Shown here in pieces: positions 9,895-17,215 of a stretch of 22,995 nt of DNA. Positions within the stretch are counted from its first letter, which is position 1; each line of letters starts with the position of its first letter. The notes beneath the pieces are model-generated. The model saw only the letters and a program-made list of their open reading frames with translations. It made no database searches and was not told where the DNA came from. A program made the position numbers and the translations under genes. The stretch is taken from assembly GCA_016946835.1 (NCBI GenBank), contig JACVTC010000003.1, positions 3,722,501 through 3,745,495 on the forward strand, given 5' to 3'. Origin of the DNA: Neocallimastix lanati (nom. inval.) (Eukaryota; Neocallimastigomycota; Neocallimastigomycetes; Neocallimastigales; Neocallimastigaceae).

Positions 9895-10996
9895 TGATAA
9901 ATAACAAAATTATTAAATTAAAATAAATAATAAATAAACAAATTCTGTCTAACTTAACCCAAAAATTAATCCATTCTAAACAAAAAATTAAATCCATATT
10001 TAAGAAAAATTAATTAAATAAAAATAATTAAAATAAAATAATAATAAATTAATTAATCATTAATAATTTTAATTAAAAACTAAAATAAATTAATAAATAA
10101 TATTTTTCTAAGACTACAAATAAACAAAATAATAAACAAATTTAATAAATTATAAACAACAAATAAACAAACTTATAAACAACGCAAAATTAAAATTAAA
10201 TAGTTAAATAATTTTTTAAGTTACTTTTATTTAAAATAATGATTATTTTATTTATTTTATAACTCAACTTTTATAAACAAATTGTAATTAAAATAACATT
10301 TTAAAACTTATCTTTATTAACATTTTAATTGTAAATATTGTTTAATTTAATAATAAATTATTCTTTATTTCTCTTTTATTAATTTTATTATTTTTAATGT
10401 AAATAGTTTAAAATCAAAGAAAAATATAAAAACATGTAAATATTTCTTATAAATTATTCTTTATTATTAATTAGTTAATAAATTATTATAAATATTTTAT
10501 TAGTTTTAATAATCAATTTTTTATGATTATTAATTAGTTAATAAATTATTATAAATATTTTATTAGTTTTAATAATCAATTTTTTTATGATTATTAATTA
10601 TTTAATAAATTATTATAGATATTTTATTAGTTTTTAATAATCAATTTTTATGATTATTAATTAGTTAATAAATTATTATAAATATTTTATTAGTTATTAA
10701 TAATCAATTTTATTATTAAAATTTAAAATAAATTAGTTTAAATAATAAATATTTCATTTTATTATTTTATTAGTTTTAACAATTATTTTATTAATTTAAA
10801 CAAAATTAATTATTAAATAAATAAAGATTAATATTAAAATAAAAATAAATTTTTTTAATAAAACATTTTTGTGTTTAATAATAAAACATATTTATTTTTT
10901 TTAAATTCCTTAAATCAATTTTTATTCAGTATTTATCCTTGTATTCACTTCTGCAAAATTTAATTTTTGTAGATTAAGAATATTAGGTATAAATCA
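9895..10996 (+). repeat. Element A 5' LTR, 1,102 bp
   Basis: It begins TGATAAATAACAAAATT and ends GGTATAAATCA. Every stretch compared with 14984-16085 lies at a constant offset of 5,089 bp and is identical. It is extremely AT-rich with an internal four-copy repeat of about 63 bp. It should carry the Pol II promoter and polyadenylation signals, but AT richness prevents picking one TATA box. Confidence 0.93.
10463..10713 (+). repeat. Four-copy about 63-bp tandem repeat inside LTR A
   Basis: Units containing ATTAATTAGTTAATAAATT start at 10466, 10529, 10593 and 10656, each ending near TTTTAATAATCAATTTT. The third copy carries TTATTTAAT and TATAGAT variants. The same array is at about 15552-15802 in the 3' LTR. 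Confidence 0.85.
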
Positions 10997-10997
10997 A

Positions 10998-11010
10998 TGG
11001 TGGAGAATCC
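10998..11010 (+). other. Element A primer-binding site (tRNA-Ala-like)
   Basis: One base after the LTR end, TGGTGGAGAATCC is complementary to a tRNA 3' end reading GGATTCTCCACCA. The acceptor strand ATTCTCC followed by A-CCA fits tRNA-Ala, whose G3-U70 pair requires the U seen in TCTCC. This marks minus-strand DNA priming from the tRNA 3' terminus, in contrast to elements B and C. Confidence 0.7.
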
Positions 11011-11296
11011 TCTTGTTGCCCCGGTGGTAAGTAAATTTTTTTTAGTTTAATATTAGAATAAGCCTAGTTATTCAATGGTAATATTAAACAATAATTAATA
11101 CAATAAATTAGTCTAGTTTTAGAATAACTCTAAATTATTCATAGTAATAGACTCAAATAGATTTATCTAAATAATATGCAAATAAAATATTATAGCAATA
11201 AATTATTATAAATTAAAGTTATTAATATAAATTAATCAACAAATAATATACGTTAAATAAACTGCAAATTAAATTAAATTTATCTTTAATAATTAA

Positions 11297-11335
<39 letters not shown>

Positions 11336-11443
11336 TTTAAAGATAATTAAATAGTATTCATATTATTCAATTTAATTAAATAATAAAGTATATATTATAA
11401 GTAATAAATAATAATAATAATAAAATTTATTAGTAAAATTTTA

Positions 11444-11486
<43 letters not shown>

Positions 11487-11516
11487 ATTAGAAAAATTTT
11501 AATATAAAAAAATTTT

Positions 11517-11563
<47 letters not shown>

Positions 11564-11593
11564 AAAATAAAAATAAAAATAAAATATAACGGA

Positions 11594-11767
11594 AGAACTT
11601 TAAGAAGTTCTATTATAAAATTATTATTTATTTTTCAAAAAAGAATATTGTTGCTTTAGAAGCAATAATATAAGTAAAATAATAAGTGGTTTCCGTGATT
11701 AGTTTATTCTTTCACAGTCGGCGCGCTGGGAAGCTCTGAACTATTCTACAAACGTATAAACGTGTAG
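11594..11767 (+). promoter_or_regulatory. Leader hairpin group 1 (element A)
   Basis: Three perfect hairpins are visible. AGAACTT/AAGTTCT encloses TAAG at 11594-11611. TTGCTT/AAGCAA encloses TAG at 11651-11665. CTAC-ACGT pairs with ACGT-GTAG around ATAA at 11746-11767, with an AA bulge. They lie in or beside the balanced-composition island. A role in packaging or dimerisation is inference. Confidence 0.5.
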
Positions 11768-12021
11768 GAGAATCACTGGTACGAGTAGTACATGACGCCT
11801 GAGCAAGTGGGCAAGCTGGCTACGAGTATACTACCTACTTATTACTTATATTATTGGAAAATCGTAATTAATATTCTTTTGAGAATTATTAATAATAAAT
11901 ATTTATAATTTAACTTTTTATTCTTCTTTAAATATTCAAATAATAAAAATTTATAAATACCATTATACTACTTAACCTTTTATTTTTTTTAATATTTTCT
12001 AGGATATTATTGTATAAAATA

Positions 12022-12088
<67 letters not shown>

Positions 12089-12232
12089 AATAAATAAATA
12101 TATAATAAAAAAAAATAAAATTAGAAAACAATAAAATTTAAATTAAGGAAAACAAATAAAGAAAAGAAGTATTTTTTTTAGTTGGAGGAACTGCTTCTGT
12201 TCTCTTGATTGATTGATACTTATAGTAGGAAT

Positions 12233-12403
12233 CTCTTACCCTTAATACTAGTGTATTATTGCAGTAAGAGCTAACGGACTGTAGAATAAGAATCAATACG
12301 GGGGAGTAGGCGCTGATTATAAGTAGAGATCTACGTTAGGTGTAGACGTAGTGTAAAACTCCTATAATCAGTGGGACCAAACGTCGTATTATTCTACAAC
12401 CGT
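12233..12403 (+). promoter_or_regulatory. Leader hairpin group 2: nested stems upstream of gag
   Basis: CTCTTAC (12233-12239) pairs with GTAAGAG (12264-12270) around an inner AATAC/GTATT hairpin with loop TAGT. Next come four nested pairings: ACGG 12274-12277 with CCGT 12400-12403, GTAGAATAA 12281-12289 with TTATTCTAC 12389-12397, CTGATTATA 12313-12321 with TATAATCAG 12363-12371, and CTACG 12331-12335 with CGTAG 12347-12351. All arms are perfect. This is far more order than expected and marks a folded RNA domain, plausibly the element's packaging signal. Confidence 0.7.
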
Positions 12404-12492
12404 ACTATAAGGACGGGAAATCATTCAAGATAAACTAAAGATAATAAGAATTAATAATTTTAGAAATATTACTACTACTACTAATAATAATA

Positions 12493-12494
<2 letters not shown>

Positions 12495-12556
<62 letters not shown>
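12495..12556 (+). promoter_or_regulatory. 62-nt poly-A tract abutting the gag start codon
   Basis: An uninterrupted A run begins at 12495, and its last A (12557) is the A of the gag ATG. Poly-A leaders can bind poly(A)-binding protein and favour initiation, as in late poxvirus mRNAs, but here the role is inference. The exact length may be unreliable because long homopolymers are error-prone. Confidence 0.7.
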
Positions 12557-12560
<4 letters not shown>

Positions 12561-13489
12561 AAACAACTACCAAAGCTATTACTTTTAGTAGATTACCAAT
12601 ATTAGGTGAAGAAAAAGTCCAATATGAAGAATGGAAATTCGCTTTTGAAAATTGGTGTCGAAAATATAAAATTGAAAACGAAGAAAAGAATGAATATTTA
12701 ATTGCTGTAACTACAGATAAAGCAAGAACTATTGTTATAAATTCTTTAAATAAAACACAAGCTGACTCTTATGAAATAATTTTAGAAAATTTAAAGAAAA
12801 GATTTAAACCTTGTACGCCAAAGAATGTAAAATTTTTGGAAATATCAACATTAACCATTAAGAAAGGTGAAAAAGTTTCCGACTTCGATACAAAATTCTT
12901 ACAACTCTTAAATCAATTACAATTAGATGGAAAGGATTATATTAGTACTCCATACTACATAAATGCATTTAGAAACTGGTCTAAAATGTATGAGTATTTG
13001 TTAGAATCAGAACCTACTAAATTAAGTGATGCAATGGAAATAACTTCAAAAAAGGAAAAAATGCTTAAACTTCTTGAAGATAATAAACCAAAATCTAAAA
13101 CTCAATTCTCAAATGTAAAGAAGAATCTAAATAACACTAATAATAACAATAATAAAAATACTAATTTTAGATCTTTTAACACTGATTATTACAATAAAAT
13201 TCCTTTTATCTCTAATACTAGGACTAATGAAAATTCCAGTTATAATAATAAATTTAGAAATAATAACTATAACAACAATTTTACTACAAATAGAAATTTT
13301 TACAACCCTGTAGAATTCAACAAAGGAGTCGAACAGAGAAGAGCAACTTTAAAAGGTTCTCAATTCACTGATAAAGAACTAGATGATATAACAAAAAAAT
13401 TATCCGATTTAAAAATCAACCTATGCATAAATTGTCAGCGTATTGGTCACATTGTTGAAGAATGTCCAGAATTAAACCATTTAAATTAG
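12557..13489 (+). CDS. Element A Gag, 310 aa
   Basis: Structural polyprotein that should form the virus-like particle and bind element RNA. Residues of about 1-180 look like a Ty3/gypsy capsid domain, with an N-terminal motif around YEEWKFAFENWC and the helical segment LENLKKRFKPCTPKNVKFLE. Residues of about 180-285 are Asn-rich. The end carries one zinc knuckle, CINCQRIGHIVEEC (CX2CX4HX4C), for nucleic-acid binding. The start follows the poly-A tract directly, with no upstream in-frame alternative. The last codons TTA AAT TAG contain the slippery site for -1 frameshifting into pol. The frame is intact, so this may be a working Gag supplied by a pol-defective element. Confidence 0.9.
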
Positions 13490-14856
13490 TTATCGGGAGT
13501 ACGCAATCTCCCGAGATAAATAAAATTGCAACAAACAACTATGATCAAGAAAATACTATAGAATATGAAGGAAACAATAATTATATGATTAATGCAGCCC
13601 AAAAGAGAAAATCGCTAAGTAAGAATGCATTGGATAAAAATAAAATATCACCAAGTAATAAATCTATAGTAAAACCTTCCATTCTAAATCAACCAAATAT
13701 AAAAGCTGTTAAACAACAGAAGAAAGCCATTAGAGATAAAAGAAGAAGAGAAATTACAAATGATATAGAAGACATGGATTTATCTAATAATAATATTACG
13801 CATGAAGAATCTAATAATAATAGTGAAAGTGTTCGTGCAACTAATTTTGACAAACCCCAACCCAATACTCCTAATGAAAATAATTATCAAGATAATAATT
13901 CAAATACTATACCAGAAAAAGTTAAAACAAAAGGTAAGCGAAACATGACCGAAATACAAATGTTAAAACCTGATGATAAATTCAATATTCTAGAAGAAGC
14001 CAATAATTTATATCCTAAAATAAGCCTAACACAATTATTATCAGCTAGTCCATCTATAAGAAAAGATCTAGAACAAGGTTGTAAACCACGAGTTGAGAAA
14101 ATACTTTATACTATTCAAAATTTAAATATTCCTATATTGTGTGGAAAAATAGGAAACAAATCAGTCAAAATACTTTTCGACACAGGTGCAAATGTTAACA
14201 TCATAACTAAAAATTCACTTGAAGAACTAGAAAATGTAATCATTAATAATTGCGACTTTTCTGAAACTATTACAATTGCCGATGGTACAATACTCCATGC
14301 TAATTCTTATATAAATTTAAAATTAACTATAAATAATAACTTAACTGTGAATGAGAAATTTTATATAATAGATTATACAAATCCATTCTTTAATATTATA
14401 TTAGGAAGAGGTATACAAAAGAAGTACAGACTCTATATTGATCCAGATGATGATTGCTTATATCAAAAAACAAAAAAAGGAATTAAAAGAATAACTGAAA
14501 TATATAATAACCATACTTCTTCAAAGACGCCTATGTGTAATGCAATAATAATAGAAAAGAATAAAGGTATCGGAAGTACTCTTTTGCAAAAGGAGGAAGA
14601 CAAATTAGAACACCCAATTTGTTGTTTAAGTAGGACATTGTCAATCAACAATAACAAACCAATAAAATCTATAACTGATTATAAGCCACTTTTAGGTTTG
14701 CTAAAGAAAAATATCCCTAACAACAATAGACATGCTCGTTGGATAGAAGAATTCAATAAATACAAAACCAACCTAGTTTATCAAAAAAGAAAAAGAAATC
14801 TTTTCGATGATGCACTTTCAAGACTATCATCAAAAGACTCTGAAACAACACTTTAG
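13462..14856 (+). CDS. Element A truncated Pol: protease plus RNase H remnant
   Basis: The frame opens at 13459 and its first ATG is 13462, but it lies -1 to gag, so frameshifting at 13480-13486 is the likely route of expression. Counting from 13462, residues of about 1-205 are an Asn/Lys-rich linker. An aspartic protease follows at about 220-335, with ILFDTGANVNII (catalytic Asp about 240) and FNIILGRGI near 314. After about residue 360 the chain jumps to the RNase H region: GIGSTLLQKE, CCLSRTLS, SITDYKPLLGLL, and RHARWIEEF through DALSRL. The whole reverse transcriptase, including its YxDD motif, and the RNase H centre are missing, yet the frame stays open. It ends at TAG 14854-14856. It cannot reverse transcribe but could make Gag and protease. 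Confidence 0.85.
   Translation: MSRIKPFKLVIGSTQSPEINKIATNNYDQENTIEYEGNNNYMINAAQKRKSLSKNALDKNKISPSNKSIVKPSILNQPNIKAVKQQKKAIRDKRRREITNDIEDMDLSNNNITHEESNNNSESVRATNFDKPQPNTPNENNYQDNNSNTIPEKVKTKGKRNMTEIQMLKPDDKFNILEEANNLYPKISLTQLLSASPSIRKDLEQGCKPRVEKILYTIQNLNIPILCGKIGNKSVKILFDTGANVNIITKNSLEELENVIINNCDFSETITIADGTILHANSYINLKLTINNNLTVNEKFYIIDYTNPFFNIILGRGIQKKYRLYIDPDDDCLYQKTKKGIKRITEIYNNHTSSKTPMCNAIIIEKNKGIGSTLLQKEEDKLEHPICCLSRTLSINNNKPIKSITDYKPLLGLLKKNIPNNNRHARWIEEFNKYKTNLVYQKRKRNLFDDALSRLSSKDSETTL
13480..13529 (+). promoter_or_regulatory. -1 ribosomal frameshift signal with H-type pseudoknot (element A)
   Basis: The slippery heptamer T TTA AAT is in gag frame at 13480-13486, directly before the gag stop TAG (13487-13489). 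After a 6-nt spacer, TCGGGAG (13493-13499) pairs perfectly with CTCCCGA (13508-13514). The loop bases GCAAT (13503-13507) pair with ATTGC (13525-13529), giving a compact pseudoknot: stem 1 of 7 bp, loop of 3 nt, stem 2 of 5 bp, A-rich loop of 10 nt. Slipping back one base reads TTT AAA TTA and enters the open pol frame. Confidence 0.85.
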
Positions 14857-14967
14857 TTCTTGAAGATCCACAAACAGGAAAACTCCTTAAAAGAAATGTT
14901 CATATAAAAATTTTTTCCCTTATGTACTACAAGAAAATGATACAACTTCAAGGGACGAAGTTGACTC
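14857..14967 (+). pseudogene. Integrase C-terminal remnant (element A)
   Basis: After the pol stop, the + strand reads VLEDPQTGKLLKRNVHIK in one frame, like the end of gypsy integrases where a K-N-V-H segment follows the SH3-like fold. A further match (LQENDTTSRDEVDS, then stop) lies in another frame, so at least one frameshift separates them. Nearly all of integrase, including the zinc-binding and catalytic parts, is absent. Confidence 0.5.
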
Positions 14968-14983
14968 TTAAGGGCCGAGAAAT
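14966..14983 (+). other. Element A polypurine tract region
   Basis: CTTAAGGGCCGAGAAAT lies directly before the 3' LTR TGATAA. The purine run, broken by CC, is in the right place to prime plus-strand synthesis. Confidence 0.5.
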
Positions 14984-16085
14984 TGATAAATAACAAAATT
15001 ATTAAATTAAAATAAATAATAAATAAACAAATTCTGTCTAACTTAACCCAAAAATTAATCCATTCTAAACAAAAAATTAAATCCATATTTAAGAAAAATT
15101 AATTAAATAAAAATAATTAAAATAAAATAATAATAAATTAATTAATCATTAATAATTTTAATTAAAAACTAAAATAAATTAATAAATAATATTTTTCTAA
15201 GACTACAAATAAACAAAATAATAAACAAATTTAATAAATTATAAACAACAAATAAACAAACTTATAAACAACGCAAAATTAAAATTAAATAGTTAAATAA
15301 TTTTTTAAGTTACTTTTATTTAAAATAATGATTATTTTATTTATTTTATAACTCAACTTTTATAAACAAATTGTAATTAAAATAACATTTTAAAACTTAT
15401 CTTTATTAACATTTTAATTGTAAATATTGTTTAATTTAATAATAAATTATTCTTTATTTCTCTTTTATTAATTTTATTATTTTTAATGTAAATAGTTTAA
15501 AATCAAAGAAAAATATAAAAACATGTAAATATTTCTTATAAATTATTCTTTATTATTAATTAGTTAATAAATTATTATAAATATTTTATTAGTTTTAATA
15601 ATCAATTTTTTATGATTATTAATTAGTTAATAAATTATTATAAATATTTTATTAGTTTTAATAATCAATTTTTTTATGATTATTAATTATTTAATAAATT
15701 ATTATAGATATTTTATTAGTTTTTAATAATCAATTTTTATGATTATTAATTAGTTAATAAATTATTATAAATATTTTATTAGTTATTAATAATCAATTTT
15801 ATTATTAAAATTTAAAATAAATTAGTTTAAATAATAAATATTTCATTTTATTATTTTATTAGTTTTAACAATTATTTTATTAATTTAAACAAAATTAATT
15901 ATTAAATAAATAAAGATTAATATTAAAATAAAAATAAATTTTTTTAATAAAACATTTTTGTGTTTAATAATAAAACATATTTATTTTTTTTAAATTCCTT
16001 AAATCAATTTTTATTCAGTATTTATCCTTGTATTCACTTCTGCAAAATTTAATTTTTGTAGATTAAGAATATTAGGTATAAATCA
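14984..16085 (+). repeat. Element A 3' LTR, 1,102 bp
   Basis: Same length and apparently the same sequence as 9895-10996, with ends TGATAA and AAATCA and the about 63-bp repeat array. It is followed by TTTT, the candidate target duplication. Confidence 0.93.
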
Positions 16086-16141
16086 TTTTGTGGTAAAGAA
16101 TGAATTAATAACCTTTATTTTATTATTAATAATTCTTTACT
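16086..16141. repeat. 56-bp spacer with an imperfect palindrome between elements A and B
   Basis: GTAAAGAAT (16094-16102) is perfectly complementary to ATTCTTTAC (16132-16140), with further AATTAATAA/TTATTAAT pairing inside. It is all that remains of the host sequence once upstream of tRNA-Gly between the two insertions. Confidence 0.7.
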
Positions 16142-16356
16142 TGTTGAAATTATAACTGAATTGAAATCTCAATTTCAGTTATTTACATTTCAATAGTTAA
16201 CAAATATTATTTATTTAATTATAAATAATATATATATTTAAATAATTAATAATTAATATAAATTCTTATTTAATATTTAAGGAATTATCTTAGGCCTAAT
16301 AATTCTGAGAATATTAGTAAATAAGATTTATATTAATAATTTCAATTATCTACATA

Positions 16357-16364
16357 TGACGTCA
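16357..16364. promoter_or_regulatory. TGACGTCA: CRE/ATF-type bZIP site, copy 1
   Basis: A perfect 8-bp palindrome matching the cAMP-response-element consensus bound by ATF/CREB-type bZIP factors. It sits in U3 about 540 bp upstream of the TATA box and recurs at 16661-16668 and 22927-22934. Confidence 0.55.
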
Positions 16365-16660
16365 CATGTATTTATTTATATTATGTTTATATATATGTTT
16401 ACATCATATATATTAACTACTATTTTTAATTATTCAAATTAATTATATAATTATAAATTAAATTTATTTAGTTATATTAAATATTTTAAACATATCGATA
16501 TTGTTATTATCTTAATATTTTATTATAAATAATATATATATTTAAATAATTAATAATTAATATAAATTCTTATTTAATATTTAAGGAATTATCTTAGGCC
16601 TAATAATTCTGAGAATATTAGTAAATAAGATTTATATTAATAATTTCAATTATCTACATA

Positions 16661-16668
16661 TGACGTCA
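16661..16668. promoter_or_regulatory. TGACGTCA: CRE/ATF-type bZIP site, copy 2
   Basis: Second copy of the palindrome, created by the 304-bp duplication and about 230 bp upstream of the TATA box. Confidence 0.55.
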
Positions 16669-16884
16669 CATGTATTTATTTATATTATGTTTATATATAT
16701 GTTTACATCATATATATTAACTACTATTTTTAATTATTCAAATTAATTATATAATTATAAATTAAATTTATTTAGTTATATTAAATATTTTAAACATATC
16801 GATATTGTTATTATCTTAATATTTTATTAATATTCATATTACTATATTATTAATATCTTATAATTAAATATTATTATTATGTAA

Positions 16885-16938
16885 CTTACAAAGTATAAAA
16901 GAAAGATGTAAAAATCTATCTTTTATGTTCTTTGTAAG
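16885..16938 (+). promoter_or_regulatory. LTR B core promoter inside a long inverted repeat
   Basis: TATAAAAG (16894-16901) is the best TATA box. It lies in a near-perfect hairpin. CTTACAAAG (16885-16893) pairs with CTTTGTAAG (16930-16938), ATAAAAGA (16895-16902) with TCTTTTAT (16919-16926), and AGAT (16904-16907) with ATCT (16914-16917), around loop GTAAAA. Predicted transcription starts at about 16934, within the 3' arm. Confidence 0.6.
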
Positions 16939-16946
16939 GTTATTGT
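16934..16946 (+). promoter_or_regulatory. Self-primer: predicted 5' end of element B RNA
   Basis: GTAAGGTTATTGT is the perfect 13-nt complement of 17179-17191 and begins 40 bp downstream of the TATA box start. In self-primed chromoviruses such as Tf1, the first bases of the transcript fold onto the primer site, are cleaved, and prime reverse transcription. Confidence 0.7.
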
Positions 16947-17178
16947 ACTTACAATAATTATATACTAATAATTCAATAAATAAATATTTTCATAAATCCT
17001 TCAAAGAAATTATTATTTAAAATATTCTTAGATATTAAGTGTTTAAATAACTTAACTATTTATCTTATATTATTTTTATATTATTATTAATTAATTATTG
17101 TTGGATTATTAATATATAATTCAACATATTAACCTAGTAACGTTATTAATCATAAAACTATTTTATATCTTAATTTTA

Positions 17179-17191
17179 ACAATAACCTTAC
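17179..17191 (+). other. Element B self-complementary primer-binding site
   Basis: ACAATAACCTTAC spans the LTR end (…AACA, 17181) and the following ATAACCTTAC, and is the exact complement of 16934-16946. No tRNA-like TGG follows the LTR. This matches the Tf1-type arrangement where the primer site abuts the LTR. Confidence 0.7.
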
Positions 17192-17215
17192 CCTAGTTTT
17201 GGTTACTACTTTAAT

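Larger units (their letters stand above)
11011..12556 (+). other. Long structured 5' leader of element A
   Basis: About 1.5 kb separates the primer site from the gag ATG, with no plausible ORF. It alternates homopolymer A tracts (11299-11331, 11446-11483, 11521-11561, 12028-12086, 12495-12557) with two islands of more balanced composition (about 11690-11835 and 12170-12430) rich in perfect hairpins. It could hold packaging and dimerisation signals and translation-initiation features. An intron is not excluded: GGTAAGT at 11026-11032, shortly after the primer site, looks like a splice donor. Confidence 0.6.
9895..16085 (+). mobile_element. Element A: non-autonomous Ty3/gypsy retrotransposon, 6.2 kb
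   Basis: Two 1,102-bp LTRs (TGAT...ATCA) with no difference I could find flank a tRNA-type primer site, a 1.5-kb leader, intact gag, a -1 frameshift signal, a protease, and shrunken remnants of RNase H and integrase, followed by a purine tract. TTTT at 9891-9894 and at 16086-16089 is the likely 4-bp target duplication, though T-richness weakens it. Apparently identical LTRs imply recent insertion, yet RT and nearly all of integrase are missing, so enzymes must have come from another element. Its position 10-14 bp above the mature 5' end of tRNA-Gly resembles Ty3 targeting to Pol III start sites. Confidence 0.9.
16218..16825 (+). repeat. 304-bp tandem duplication in LTR U3
   Basis: The unit starting ATTATAAATAATATATATA begins at 16218 and again at 16522. 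The copies looked identical along their length. Each carries the palindromes TTAGGCCTAA and TGACGTCA. It doubles the upstream promoter region of the LTR. Confidence 0.92.
16142..17181 (+). repeat. Element B 5' LTR, 1,040 bp
   Basis: The start TGTTGAAATT is shared with 22712, and the end AATTTTAACA gives a 9/10 terminal inverted repeat with it. The end is fixed by the adjoining self-complementary primer site. In order it contains a 304-bp tandem duplication (16218-16825), TATAAAAG at 16894-16901, the predicted start of R at 16934, and AATAAATAAAT near 16976 as a possible polyadenylation signal. An alternative end at 17126 (TTCAACA) was considered and ranked lower. Confidence 0.8.

Noticed and set aside
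9628-9897. 89-codon plus-strand ORF
   Set aside because: It is poly-Phe/poly-Lys from homopolymers and then reads antisense through the tRNA-Gly gene.
11928-12131. 67-codon minus-strand ORF
   Set aside because: Its poly-Phe core is the 59-nt A tract of the element A leader read backwards.
13393-13399. A AAA AAA as the frameshift site of element A
   Set aside because: The -1 frame meets a TGA stop at 13456-13458 before reaching pol, so slippage there would not make Gag-Pol.
14853-15086. 77-codon minus-strand ORF
   Set aside because: It lies across the pol 3' end and the LTR, antisense to the integrase remnant, with no independent support.
17120-17126. TTCAACA as the 3' end of LTR B (perfect 7-bp inverted repeat with TGTTGAA)
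   Set aside because: No primer-binding site follows it, whereas the end at 17181 gives a 9/10 inverted repeat and an adjoining 13-nt self-complementary primer site.
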